Positions 46,481 through 58,418 are shown, numbered from the stretch's first letter. The stretch is 64,000 nt of DNA from Gnetum montanum (GCA_015680685.1 MNCI01002795.1:39395-103394), one strand, 5' to 3'. Notes: generated from the sequence alone by a model not told the origin. Numbers and translations: made by a program.

Positions 46481-46559
46481 TGGCTAAGTGTAACTAAGGC
46501 ATATGATATTGATGCTATAATGATTATACCTAAAAATACTATTTAAATGTTTAAAATCT

Positions 46560-47200
46560 AAATGATCTAATTCAAGAAAAGAAAACAAATTTAATCTAGC
46601 CTAAGCATTGAGCATCTATCTTCAACTTACGGTACATATCCTAAACTTACACTAACATCGTTAGATTACCAAGTGTTTACTACTAGGCATTCCAAGTGGT
46701 ACATTGTTGGGTTACTAACTGTTCATGTATTTATACTTTAAGTTGACCATACTTATATGGTCATACCAATTATGAAGGTAATTATAAATGGGTAATTAAG
46801 TGTGGGGAAAAGCAAAAATTAAGCTAGAGTGTATTTATAGTAATTTACATTCAATATAAATCTAAGTCAAAATATTGCAATGGAGTGAAATAATCTCAAT
46901 CTTTATTGTTGTTCATGCAATGTGTTCAAGTACATGGCACTTGATTAAAGATTCCATATAATCATATCAAACTATGTTCGAGGCACTTACTAACTGTACT
47001 ATATGCTATAGTGAAAAAGTGTAAGAATTTCACTATGACTAACAATCTAATGATGTCATAAATGTGATTGGTATATGGGCATTTATTGTCTATGCGTCCA
47101 CACTAATCATTGATGCTACTACATGGTGTTGACACAGTTAATCAGATATGATTAGTTATACCTCCAATAATTTGATCAATGAAATAAAATGAAGTTTTAT
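46560..47200 (-). repeat. LTR remnant of A'
   Basis: Blocks GAGCATCT, TTACCAAGTGTTT and ATCTTTATTGTTGT occur in the same order as in the family-A LTR at 5713-5957. The outer end cannot be fixed. Confidence 0.5.
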
Positions 47201-47353
47201 TACATTTGAAGGCCCATTAGATCTATTGGACAGATATTACATTTTCATAAAAAATAAAGATAGACTTTACAAATTAACCAAGCACCAAGAGGGACATCAA
47301 AAACAAATCATACAAGCTTTTTGCTATAACATTATAATGTTTTCTCAAATGGG

Positions 47354-47355
<2 letters not shown>

Positions 47356-47393
<38 letters not shown>
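47356..47393 (+). repeat. (GT)19 microsatellite
   Basis: Nineteen uninterrupted GT units within the 3' part of a minus-strand LINE remnant; the long His-Thr run of the opposite frame is only this repeat translated. Confidence 0.95.
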
Positions 47394-47396
<3 letters not shown>

Positions 47397-47399
47397 ACT

Positions 47400-49120
47400 T
47401 ATCTTCAAGGGCTCCTGATTTGCACAATCTACAAATGCACTCTTCTTGTTGGAGTTGAATCCATCTTCCACTCTCAAATCTAAGATGATGAAAATTTAAG
47501 CAAAGCTTGCTGATAGCATTTTGATACTTGATAAGAATAGTAGCTCAAAGAGAGTGAACTTCTACATCTATTTTATTAGATTTGATGTGGTGTAAATAAA
47601 ATTGTCTCTTTCCTTCCACATTAGTGCATATTTGTGTTAAAGCATTCTATTTGATGAGTTGGTAAATATGCTTAGGATTTTGCTGCACATCTTACTAAAA
47701 GATATTTCATTTTCTTAATCATTACATTCCTTGAAAATATCAACCATGATCTTGAGAATCCTGAAGAATTACTTTAGAAAATTTATCTTTCCTTAAGATA
47801 TAGAAGCTATGAGTGTATGCAATAAATTGGCACAAGGTTTTTACTTCTAAAGGTAATAAATCACATTCGCATGATAACATTAAGTAAGGTATTTGGATCT
47901 TCACCTTTAACTCATTAAGAAGAAAAGTTTTTTGTATTCTTTCAATATTTTTCTAAAGTTTATCATTGAGTCCAAGTCTATACAATATAATAGGATAGAT
48001 GATAGTATGAAAAATTTGTTTTCTAATCTTCCAAGCCTAGACACCTAAATCCTTGCACTTGTTTTTGAAAGCATATAAAGCCTTGAAACGTCTTGCTATT
48101 TTTTCTTTGATGCAATCTCCCTACAAATAATTCTTTATATAAATGAGACCCAAATATTTAAAAGAGTCTACTATTTGCACATTGGTACCTCCAAATGGAA
48201 AGTTATAATAGTTACTTCTTGTACATCCAGTAATCAATCTAATTTTATCAACATTCACTTGAAGACCAAATGAACAACAATAATTTTCTAAAATTTGCAA
48301 CATATTTCACATACCTTTTGTAGTAGTTGAGATCAAAGCAGTAGCATCTGCCTATAAAAGAAGATTCAATACTTAGGATCCAATTTTGATAACATGACTA
48401 TCTTGCCTGTTGCACAACCATTCCTACATTTCATCAATAAAGATAGCAAAGAGAGTTGAAGAAAGTGGACAATGTTGCTTAACTCTAATTTTACTCTGAA
48501 ATTGAAATTTTTTCTTTGAATTGATGTTTATAATTTCAATAATCACTTCCTCATATAATCTTTGAGTTGGTGCAATCAAATATGAAGAAAGGCCAATTTT
48601 ATGCAAGCACGATCATAGTTTTGTACGGATCATTGAATCATATGCTTTTTCAAAATAAATAAAACAAATAAAATTTTTTTATCATATATTTTTGAAAATT
48701 CCCTGCATTGTCTAAGAGTAACTAAGTGATCAATAGTAGTGTGGTTTTGTTTGAAACCTATTTGATATCTTGCCTTGACCTAGTTATCTTTAGCCCAAGA
48801 ACTAATTCTCTTTTCTAGTAGAGTGCCCAACAACTTAGCAAAAATATTACTTACAATGATCATTCAATAATTATTTAAATCATTCTTATCTCCCTTTTTA
48901 TATAACAAGATAGCTTTGCTAGTTTTCCAATGTTAATTTACTCTTTGCTCCATTGCTAAATTTAATTTGTATTAAATTTATCTATGGATAATCCTACCCA
49001 ATTTATCTATGGATAGCTTTTTAATACCTTCTATGACTTTCTTAAGTATAAATTAAAAAAGTTCTTGTTGTATAATATTATTATAAATGTCATCTTGTTC
49101 TATAAATAGCTTACTATAAA
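47400..49120 (-). pseudogene. LINE reverse transcriptase, decayed
   Basis: Minus strand, in order: RISSWAKDN and YQIGFKQNHTTIDHL (about 48830-48730), IYFEKAYDSMIRTKL (about 48650), KIGLSSYLIAPTQRLYEE and VKQHCPLSSTLFAIFIDEM (48606-48424), LLLxADATALIST where YADD is expected, GLQVNVDKIRLITG and SFKYLGLIY (48303-48121), then a connection region with FHTIIYPIILYRLGL (about 48010). All are standard LINE RT motifs. Stops and shifts are frequent, and the catalytic YADD has decayed. Confidence 0.8.
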
Positions 49121-49249
49121 ATGAACAAATATCTTGAAAAAATTTTAAATAATAAAGAGACTTCACAAGAAAAACGTTACAATCCAATATGAATAATGGA
49201 TCCAATAATTTCACCTATGATTTAACAATGATTCATCAATAATGCTCCA

Positions 49250-50032
49250 GCATCGAAATTCAGCTTCAACATATAATACACATGGACTCTTCTGCTAAGC
49301 TAGTAAGCACCAACAACTCGCGGTTTACTCGCGAGAGAAAAACTAATACATTGATAGTAACCAAATACCGAATGGTTGAAAATTAAAACCATATCGCGCA
49401 TTTTAATTATTAACTGCCCCTGGGCTATTCGCTCGGCAAAGCCAAAAAATCAAGGTACCACTAAACCGACAAACATAAACCGATTCACCGTTAGAGTTGT
49501 TGAAAATATACCGACAACCAGACCCCGATTCATCTTGGGTCAAATGAAGAGTTGAATCACATACCATTACTGCCTAGCCCTGCTGCAACTCTCCACGCTT
49601 GTAAGTTTTAAACCGATGTAAATCGGTTTATGGTTTTCCGCAAATATACAACCAAACACCGGATGATTGAAAGTGACACCGTACCGTACACTCTAGACCT
49701 ATAAACTTTCATCACTTGCGACCACGCCATTGGCTTACTATTAATTCCCCGAACAGAAGATTGGTGGAACTTGAAATGTAAATCCAGAGACCGGACGATG
49801 GAAAGTTTAAACTTTGGTCAATTACCCCCACGCCATTTGCTCGTAAAAGCAAAGTTCACGGAAGCATTAAATTCCAAGAGATAGAGGTTGTTCGAAGCAT
49901 ACAGTCAATTACATTGGCGTATACATCGCTTTTGACAGAACAACAATTCCAGCGCTCCCTGCCTGTGAATGTACGCAGCGTTGCTCTTAACCTGCACAGA
50001 CATTGCATAATCAATCAATCAAGGAAATAAGG
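49250..50032 (+). promoter_or_regulatory. Upstream region of the kinase pseudogene with three diverged repeat units
   Basis: This stretch is less AT-rich than its surroundings. Three related units contain ACCGNATGATTGAAA-like words (49366 ACCGAATGGTTGAAA, 49659 ACCGGATGATTGAAAG, 49792 ACCGGACGATGGAAAG), each followed by a block like CCACGCCATTNGCT(C/T) (49413-49440, 49722-49740, 49828-49845). Spacing is irregular (about 293 and 133 bp). It could be old promoter repeats of the kinase gene. No TATA box was located with confidence. Confidence 0.4.
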
Positions 50033-52101
50033 ATGATGCAGCTTGGTTGGCTTCTGTGCATGAGATGTCATGCATGGAATCCTTGCTATGCAATAATTTG
50101 TGTGTGTTTTTTGCTGAGCATGGCCGTAATAAGCCATGCAGCTAGTCCCCTCATAGGTTCAGTGTAATCAAGCAGCAAATTTCTCGACTGGCTCGGCTAT
50201 TGAGAGCAACTTAAAGGATTTGCTCAATAATCTTGTGATTGGCCTTTCAGCCAATTCATTCTATAACACCTCTACTGCTGGACAGGGCCCAAACAGAGTA
50301 TATGGGCTCATCCAGTGCAGAGGAGATACATCTGCTGACTTGTGCATTGAGTGCCAGGACAGATATTCAGTTACACTCTGGTAGATTTCCGGATACTGCT
50401 ATGCTATTTACGTTGGGAAAACAACAATTTCATTGGGAACCTAGACTTCTTGTCAGGGCAATTTATAGCCAATTTGAACAATATTTCCCATCCCCCTCCA
50501 TTCATGAAGGTTGTTCAGGAACTTTTCAACAGCCTGTCTACAGAAGTGATGAGGAATCGGCACCAGAGATATGCCTCTGGTTTTACAAACTACTGTCCTA
50601 TATTAAGCATATATGGGCTTGCTCATTGTTGGATGGATATTTCTATGAATGCCTGTAAAAAAGTGTCTAGGGAACACCTTGAATTACCTGTATGCAGAAT
50701 ACTATGGAAACATAGGAGCTGGACGATATATTGCTAGTTGTTATGCTGGATATGATATATATCACTTTTACCCTGCAACTCCTTGTCTCCTTCTGTTCCA
50801 CCCCTAATTACCTCGACCGTCTTTCGCCTTCCAACGATATTCCGGTTGGTACTTCTCTTCCAAGCTTACCTAAAGTTTCTTGTACGTAATTAATTATTAA
50901 TCTCTTATTTAGCTATTTTGTATTTCAAAATTTTGTCTTTTAATTTAGAAAAGGTGCTAAATGTCGTAATAGTGTTATTTTACAGGGAATTCCGGTAATA
51001 AGTTTGCAGTAATTTTAGACGCCACATGTGGCTTTCTGATATTACTACTGCTTCTGTCTTTTAGTGGTTGTTTTTTAACCTACAGGAAGCTAGTCCATCC
51101 TAACAAGTCTTTGCACCATGGTTGCAGACAGACCTTCATCTTAATCTCTTTACAGAGCTACAATTTTCATGGTCTTAGAGAGTAGACTTATATTTTCTTG
51201 CTCTGTGATGGAACAGGATGGGCACAGAAGCTAGTTGGTGGCTTTTTGGATGAAGATCAACCGGTGATGTTTAGCATGGAAGAGTTGAAGACTGCTACAA
51301 ACAACTTTGATGAGCTCCTCAAGCTAGGAGAGGGAGGATTTGGTGCAGTTTACAAGGTCAGAACAGGGTCAAAGTTCGAAAGTTACCAAACGGATGAAGC
51401 ACTATTTTAATTAATTAGTAAATTAAATTCCTTTGCTTTTATTTGTTCAAATCTCAGGGAATTCTGCCCGGTGTCGAATTAAATTCCTTTGCGTTTATTT
51501 GTTCAAATCTCACGGAATTCTGCTCGGTGGTGAAATCATAGCTGTGAGAAAGCTTTTCAGTCAGTCTGTTCTCATAAAAGAGGAAGAGTTCTTGAATGAA
51601 GTCAAGGTTCTTTCAAAAATTCAGCACCGAAACTTTGATAACTCTTTTAGGTTGTTGCACTGATGACGGAAACAGAATGCTAGTATTTGAGTATTTGCCA
51701 GGGCTGAGCCTTGACAAGCATGTTTCCAGTGATCCTGTGAGATCTCTCAGATTATTAAAAACGTTTATTTTAAATTACTTTGTTTAGCCTATGTCAAAAT
51801 GTAGAATTCTATTGAACTACTCTACGATTTCATTTCATTTTCTTTTTGTTGGATTACATAAAATCTATCAGATGCATCCAGAGCAATCCAACTTGATTGG
51901 AAAATAAGGCACAAAATTATTCTCGGCATAGCTCAGGGGCCCGTGTACCTGCATGAAGATGGTAAATTAAAAATTATTCACCGAGATATCAAGGCAAACA
52001 ATATTATATTGGATGAAAGTTACAACCCAAGGATTGCAGACTTTGGTAGGTACAGCAAGACAAGATGAAAGTCATGTTCGAACTAGAGTGGCCGGAACAT
52101 G
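50033..52101 (+). pseudogene. Cysteine-rich receptor-like kinase (CRK, DUF26) pseudogene
   Basis: Intact CRKs are plasma-membrane receptor kinases with two DUF26/Gnk2 domains outside and a Ser/Thr kinase inside. Here ATG 50033 gives a signal peptide (IICVCFLLSMAVISHA), then in another frame DUF26-1 (ANFSTGSAIESNL; CRGDTSADLCIEC) to TAG 50382, and in a third frame the rest plus DUF26-2 (IYGLAHC...ACKK; then CLGNTLNYLY, GRYIASCYAG). Exon 2 (from 50986) holds the TM helix FLILLLLLSFSGCFL. Kinase exons: 51217-51356 (LGEGGFGAVYK), about 51514-51736 and 51872-52101 ([15 protein letters not shown], then SHVRTRVAGT after a shift). AVR replaces the usual AVK at the ATP-binding lysine. At least five frame breaks; the C-lobe is missing. 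Confidence 0.85.
51421..51532 (+). repeat. 56-bp tandem duplication across an intron acceptor of the kinase pseudogene
   Basis: Copy 1 is 51421-51476, copy 2 is 51477-51532; both start AATTAAATTCCTTTGC. Copy 1 keeps the acceptor TCTCAG|GGAATTCTG, copy 2 has TCTCAC at the same place. The coding exon is in phase only after copy 2. Confidence 0.85.
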
Positions 52102-53082
52102 GTAACCAGTTCAGCGATATTTATTGGGCACTTATTGTCCTATTGCAATATCCTAATTCATTAATGCCCTGTTTTCGTTTATTTTATTTTTTTCCCCAAG
52201 AAGTGAGTACCTTGCAATGCAATGCAATATTGAAGCCTATTCAAAATCGGATCAGACATTTAATCTATTAAATTGTGTTATATTTTTATTATTTTTTTAA
52301 AGTTTACTGTATTGTTTATTACTAATTCGAATGCCAATGCAAAACTAAAATTTCTATATTTGATTTTCCACTTTAACTGAGCTCTTAGATAAAAAAAATT
52401 AGAAATTGCAACTATCAACATGAGTAAATATAACTGTTCTATTTTTGAAATATTGAGTATTTTAATTGGATTCTTACACCAATTTATTCAGACTTTTTCA
52501 ATCACAATCAGATCCCATTTTTCAATCTATGTATACAGAAAGGGCCTTTGACATCATACTTATGCTCATTTTAAACCAATACAACGATGGTGATAATGTG
52601 CGGCTTTTTGGTGCTGAGCTTTGTTTCATGCAGACCAACTATTAATAATTTGCAACGGAATTTTACAACCGACACAGAAAAACAATAGCAAGGATTAAAA
52701 CTACGTGCATTAATTTTTTTTAAATGTACATGAAAATCATGAAAACAAAATAAGAAAAAGTCAAAAAGGAGAGAGATGGTCAAGAATGAAAATGGGATTC
52801 TACATCCCACGCCGATTTGAAGCCTCTCAATAACATAAAAATTGCTGGATTTGTAATGCAGGAATTGCGGATTCAGGTGACTGATACGGCATACATCTTT
52901 CACAGTTTGCTCCACATTTTCCTCAATTATCAAAATAGGCTATACAATTAAATAATCAATGAAGGGTAAGGATAATGCATAGGCCTCTCCTAGTAATGCA
53001 CAGGCCATATATGTTTTTGTGTTGCACGTTTTCTTTTTTATCAAAAACATAGGCAAAACGATTAGAGAAGATCTAATAAAAT
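52102..53082. other. Stretch without a recognised gene
   Basis: The first 150 bp carry a trace of the next kinase exon (EYLAMQC near 52203). After that nothing is recognised. A 120-residue open frame on the minus strand (52571-52933) with a hydrophobic middle has no family I know and may be chance. Confidence 0.4.
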
Positions 53083-53087
53083 GGTAG
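53083..53087 (+). repeat. Left target-site duplication of element C (GGTAG)
   Basis: GGTAG precedes the left LTR; AGTAG follows the right LTR at 62219-62223 (one G/A difference). Confidence 0.7.
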
Positions 53088-55034
53088 TGTTGATGTCAAT
53101 CTTGCCCATGCTAGGCACAGGGCCACAATTTACTGATCTAATTACTAGGGTATGATCTCACAATTTAAATAAGGGTGCTTTCAATAAGAGCTATCATGCA
53201 ACCTTTAAATTATTGTCATCCATCAAGAGTGTCTTACAACAAGGTTAAACAATTTACTACCACACTTCTAAGTGGAGTATGGACTCATAGAATAATTTAT
53301 TACACCTATAAGTAAAGAAAAAATGGAATCCCAACCTTTTCAACCATAAGATGAGTGTCCTAACCACTACCTTAAATAAATTATGTTAGAATAGAATATT
53401 TGTTCCATGTTAATTAACTTATCATAAAATGTTAATAACATCTTGTCTTTTGATTTTCTAAAAATTTAATTATCAAGTACCCAAGCGAACCATAAGAGCG
53501 GTGACATGTGGCATTGCAACTGTCAAGAGGTGGTGTAACTAACGTAAGTGGAGAATGTGCCAATAGGGATAATGCAGTGAAGGTTACACCAAGCATTACG
53601 AGAGTTACGTAATGGCCTAGGTGGTGGATATAACCATCTTAATAATGGTAGACGTGGTGCCAGTTACACTGATGTGATGGTGGTGGATGTAATCGTCAGG
53701 TGCGTGACTATAAGGGGAGGCCAAGACCAACGACAAAGAAGCATTACAGCCCCCTCTTCCTTTTGTAGCAACAACTCTAAACTATGTGCTAAAGACAGGT
53801 CGATAGTTGTAGGCAAAGGATCTCTCAAACTCCCCTTACCCAAACAGAAGGTGTGCATCAACACTAGCATGTAGTAGTGGGACATGTGAGGTTTCATCTT
53901 TCTCTCTCAACAACTGATCATAGCAGGTGACCGCAAACACCAATGTCAACACTTGCAACAACAGTGGTGCACATGGCTCCAAAATGTGGGTGGTCTCCTC
54001 TCTCTCATTAGGCCGCCTCCCTTTCTTTGATAGCAGCATCACACACAACAAGGGGTGGTAGACGTATGGGCAGGAGCTATAGAGTGTGCGTGGGTAGTAA
54101 TACAAGGCAAACAATGCACGTGTGTAGCAAGTGCGCTGTTAAGAATTAGATCAGGCATGACGACAATGAGCACGAGTGATGATGCATCAACTCCAGCGAT
54201 AGCAGCACCTGATTTCCCTCGGCAGTGTATGACAGTTGATGCATGATGGCAATGATAAGTCGTAGCAAAGGCCAAGGGGTGGTAGTGTTCCCACAACAGG
54301 AATGACCTCTCTCTCTCAACAATGGTAATGTGCATAGACAACGACAAACATTTCAGTACATAGCATGTCAAAGGCTCTTTTGGCAATAATCTCTCCTAAC
54401 AAATGTGTTAGCTTGTGCACATTAGAGTCTCTCTTTCTCGGCAACAGGCACTAATAACAATGGACATTGACATTTGCAACTCGTCTAGGGGCAGTAGCAA
54501 TGACATGTAAGCAACAATAGTGGTGTGGGGCAGGTGGTCTGCAACTAACGATCTGTGGTTGCAGCAATGGCAACACCTAGCAGTAGCAATAGCATGTCCC
54601 TACGTAGCAACGTTTTCATCCTTGCTGCCGCAAGGGTTTTCTGCCTAGTAGCAACCACAAATGGCAATGACCAATGGTGGAATAGATCTCTCTATCTCTT
54701 TCTCCTGGTGACTATGAGCTATGTTGGCTATGGTAGCATCATGATGACAAGATAATATTGACAGATGGTAGTAGCAGAAGACCAAGAAAAATTTAAATTT
54801 ACTAGTTACTATATTTTCATTAAGTCTTAAAATTCAAGACATTTGTTCAATTTAAGTTCTCCCAACTTTCAACTTTTCAGCTTAAATTTTTTTTTTTTTG
54901 AAACATCACATAGCCCTCTCCAATTGACACTGTTGCTAGGTTTCCATACTTATACAAGAGGCACCCTAGGCAATAGTCTTCTCAAATAATTTTTTTTCTC
55001 CAATTTTGGTGCATCCAAAATTTATGCATTAACA
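53088..55034 (+). repeat. Left LTR of element C
   Basis: 1947 bp, TGTTGATG...CATTAACA. A TATAAG word (53709-53714), conserved in the right LTR at 60875-60880, is a candidate promoter. The second half is rich in GTAGCAAC/GGTAGTAG words; the many short open frames there are not genes. Confidence 0.85.
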
Positions 55035-55039
55035 CCTTT

Positions 55040-55057
55040 TGGCACTAAGAAAAGGGT
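55040..55057 (+). other. Candidate primer-binding site of element C
   Basis: TGGCACTAAGAAAAGGGT lies 5 bp after the LTR. It matches the tRNA-Asp-type site TGGCGCCGTTGCCGGGGA at 8 of 18 positions; five further differences are G-to-A or C-to-T. Position fits; identity is uncertain. Confidence 0.35.
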
Positions 55058-55840
55058 CACTTCTCCACCCTTTGTTTTCCCATTTTCTAAAATATTAGTT
55101 TTTCTTATCATTTTTCTTGTTCCTAATCTTGTTTTGTTTCTATTTCAAAACTATTGTTTCCCTTGAATTTTATTTTCTTGTACTCTATTGAAAATCTTTG
55201 TCTCCAAACCCTTTATTTTCTATTGTTTATTTGAAAAATTGATGCTTTCCATTTTCTGAATATTATCATTACTAGAATACTAAACCTTTTTTTTCCCAAT
55301 TCTGATTTTTGGTAATCCTTACCTAAGTCCCAACTTCAGTAAGGTGGTTTTATTAATCATTCAATTTTAAATTTATTTTTCTGAAATTTTGCATTTCACT
55401 ATTTTCCTTTTAAATTTTATAAATATTACAATTTCATGAATTTATTTCTTTAATTATTTAAAATATATATAGCATATTTCATTGTTTTTGTCAAAAAAAA
55501 TATTATTTCAATATTTATTTCTTTTTACTCAATTTTATAGTTTTATTTGAGCATTTATATTTTATAATTTTTTAGTGTACAAGTGAACCCTCCCAACAAG
55601 AATCATTTACCTCTGCCTCTAACCAACCAAGTACCCATCACTTTACTTTAAGAAAGTAACGAGCTTTGCGATTTCCAAATACTATGTATAGGAGAACTCA
55701 AACTAGGATGGCAGCTAATTAACCCCCAACTCTCTTGGTTAGCAACCCCTTCAACTTCACCAACTAACATGATATTCCAAAATCCCTCTAGAACATAAAC
55801 TTATTCTTCAATCCCATAATCCCTACTAGTGATGCCTACC

Positions 55841-56224
55841 AACATATACAATGTTTCGAAACCTTACTAGGCATCCATAACATTGTACAAAAAGACATAT
55901 TGTGTAGGGTATTTATGATAACTTTTAGGAGCAAAGCCACCCAGTGGTTTTTAATGCTCCCTAATGCCTCCATTGACTCATGGCAGGAATTCAAAAATAA
56001 GTTATTGCTTCAGTTTGACAAGTTCACTAGCTAACATATACAATGTTTCGAAACCTTACTAGGCATCCATAACATTGTACAAAATGACATATTATGTAGG
56101 GTATTTGAGACAACTTTTAGGAGTAAAGACATCCAATGGTTTTTGATGCTCCCTAATGCCTCCATCAACTCATGGCAAGAATTCAAAAATAAGTTCTTAC
56201 TTCAGTTTAACAAGTTCACTACCC
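55841..56224 (+). pseudogene. gag capsid of element C with a 64-codon in-frame tandem duplication
   Basis: Each 192-bp copy (55841-56032, 56033-56224) encodes FRSK(A/D)xQWFLMLPNA and SWQEFKNKLLLQFDKF or its variant, the core of retrotrans_gag. The period is exactly 64 codons. Later gag text continues to about 56640, with stops. Confidence 0.8.
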
Positions 56225-56431
56225 TAATCATAAGATCAAGCAATTTCATGAGCTTAAAGAAAATACCTAAGAAAAATGTCCATGACTATAACCTAAGATT
56301 TCTTCATCAACTTATGTGCTAAGTGAGATGCGTGCACAACTTGGTGGCATCCTCAATTTTTACTTGTCCACCATTGATCCATTCTTTGCCTATGCCATTA
56401 AATTTGATCCCAACATAATAAAAATATAGCG

Positions 56432-56522
56432 AGTGATGTCTAAGGCCATCAAGTTGGAACAAATTACCCTCATTCANAGTGATGTCTAAGGCCATCAAGT
56501 TGGAACAAATTACCCTCATTCA
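56432..56522. other. 45-bp exact duplication around a single N (assembly join)
   Basis: 56432-56476 recurs exactly at 56478-56522 with N at 56477. It lies within the gag remnant of element C. Confidence 0.8.
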
Positions 56523-56904
56523 AACCCAATTTGAAATGATAAGTGTCAATAACCCTATGCAATCTAATCCTCTACCTTTACCAACTTTCCCAATGATCAA
56601 TAATTTTCTCTCAAACTCCTTCCCCCTTCCAACTAACTCAACCTTCAAATAGCTATTTTCAAAGTTCAACATCTTCTTCATTTTTACCATCTAACATTAG
56701 TTTGAATGATGACCAATCGAAGGCCTTAATTCAATCCATCATAAACCCAAATGGGATATCTAATCTTGTTGAACCCCAACTCAAACTTAAAATCAAATGA
56801 TCCAGCTATTAACTTTACTTCAAAAACTTTCAAATGAAGTATTTGAATTAAAGTAGAACAACAACAAAGGTCTTATACAATCTAAAAAAGCCAAACACAT
56901 CAAT

Positions 56905-56965
56905 CAATGATGATTATTGTCATCTCCATAACACAAGGAAGCATTCTAAGAAAACTTATCCTCAA
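56905..56965 (+). pseudogene. Degenerate zinc-knuckle-like motif of element C gag
   Basis: YCHLHNTRKHSKKTYP parallels the plant gypsy motif YC-x-FH-x4-H-x4-C; the last cysteine is Tyr, so metal binding would be lost. Confidence 0.5.
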
Positions 56966-57539
56966 TTTTTAGCATTATATTTTGACAATTCCCAAAGTCA
57001 ACAAAATGGGAAGACCCCAATTATGGTCCTTAACATACCTCATGAAACTGAGAATGAAAAAGTTTCCTCATTGGAACAAGTTATGGTAAGTGATCCCTAC
57101 CCACATAACACTCACTACTGTAGACTTAGTAGCATTATGAACAACACACAACAATAAACTAGAAATGATGCTTATACTCCTCCAAACAAGAGAGCTCCTA
57201 GTCAAAATAACACAAGTAATCAGACTAGACCATCGCAAAAAAACACCCCACAACAACCAAACCCTCCTTCTATACTTAGAAGAAATCCACCTCAACAAGA
57301 AGCCAAAGATGAATATAAAACATATGATCTAGTTGAGGATTTGAAGAAAATTCAAGTCAACATTTCAATATATGACCTTTTGACATTTTAATGAAGTGAA
57401 TGATGCAATTTGAAAGATAGTTCATACATCTAAAACCAATAAAGAAAACTCCCCAACCTCCAAAAGTCAAGTTCACTTCACAAAAAGTCCTAATGCATTA
57501 TCAAAACAAAACACAAATAATTCCATATCAAGCAAGAAA

Positions 57540-57965
57540 GATCAACCTCCTTTCCTGACAACTTTAATTATTTTAGGAAATAATGTCCATAATTTTTTTA
57601 TGGTTTCTGGTGCAACCATTAATGTCATGCCACTTGAGGTATGTAAAGCCTTAGGAGCATGGATGCTACCACAAACAAGAATTATGATACAACTTAATGG
57701 GTCTAATGTACCTATAGTAGGGTCATTAAACAAAGTGAAAGTATAACTTAAACAATACCATACATTTACATGTTGTATGGATATCTTAGTAGTTGATATG
57801 TCACCTACTTATGATGTGCTCTTATCTAGGACTTATGAAGCCAAGTTTGGGGGCTTCTTCAAGTCAGATTTCTCAGAACCATTAATCCCTATCAAAGGAA
57901 AATCTAAATACATGGTCATACCGAGAGAGCCTTTCCACAAACAAGTAGTTACAACCTTTGATTAG
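57540..57965 (+). pseudogene. Protease of element C
   Basis: Reads LIILGNNVHNFFMVSGATINVMPLE, IQLNGSNVPIVGSL and later DILVVDMSPTYDVLLSRTYEAK, the retropepsin pattern of plant gypsy elements. Where the family has Asp-Ser-Gly the sequence gives Val-Ser-Gly, so the catalytic Asp is gone. One TAA near 57744 breaks the frame. Confidence 0.8.
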
Positions 57966-58037
57966 CAAAATTAAAACACTAATATTTATATTGGAGTTAT
58001 TGAGGTTGAGTGTGAAAAACATGTTATAAATGACCAT

Positions 58038-58418
58038 GTGAGTGAAATTACAGAAATAAAACCTTTTTCTAATATAGATTCCACCAAACCTTATCAAACT
58101 TCTAGAGAAGGCAAACAAATTTATGAAGATGCCTTGCCTTATCATCAACATAATGGACTTCTTTTGAGTGACCCACCACCTTTAGGGAAGGAAAAAGATA
58201 TAAATAAGATCCCAACCATTAAAACATTAGAAGGTGTGCTAAATTTTGATAACGTATCCATTGAACATATTCCTAGAGAAGTTGTATTCAATGGCTTAAA
58301 AATACCTAGGCTTGTTAGACCTAAGATTGAAACTTCTATGAAAGAAAAACTTGTTGAACTTCTAGGATCTAAAATTATTCATCTTATGAAACATTCAAAT
58401 TTAGTGCCTAATAGATAA
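58038..58418 (+). pseudogene. Linker between protease and RT of element C
   Basis: An open frame of 126 codons (ALPYHQHNGLLLSDPPPLG, IPREVVFNGLKIPRLV) that precedes RT in related elements. RT should follow but the sequence jumps to integrase C-terminus. I do not know a function for the linker. Confidence 0.55.

Larger units (their letters stand above)
43800..47200 (-). mobile_element. Second family-A gypsy element (A'), highly decayed, interrupted by a LINE
   Basis: Read leftwards: LTR remnant (about 47200-46560), LINE insertion, gag remnants (about 45600-44850) and the protease surroundings (about 44250-43800). It aligns block by block with element A. Examples are 43850 with 2385 (TTAGCCAAGCTCTTTCCATGA / TTAGCCAGGCCCTTCCCATGA), 44395 with 2945 (GCATTTTGTTGTTG / GCGTTTTGTTGCTT) and 44866 with 3438 (CTTAGGATGTTCATATTGG in both). 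Polymerase is absent to the left. No open frame survives. Confidence 0.7.

Noticed and set aside
47274-47477. Protein with a long His-Thr run
   Set aside because: It is the translation of the (GT)19 microsatellite.
50239-50658. Open frame of 139 codons over the kinase ectodomain
   Set aside because: It is out of phase with the DUF26 motifs, which lie in two other frames; it is a shadow.
53664-54755. Several overlapping open frames on both strands
   Set aside because: They lie wholly inside the left LTR of element C, and the right LTR lacks matching open frames in most cases.
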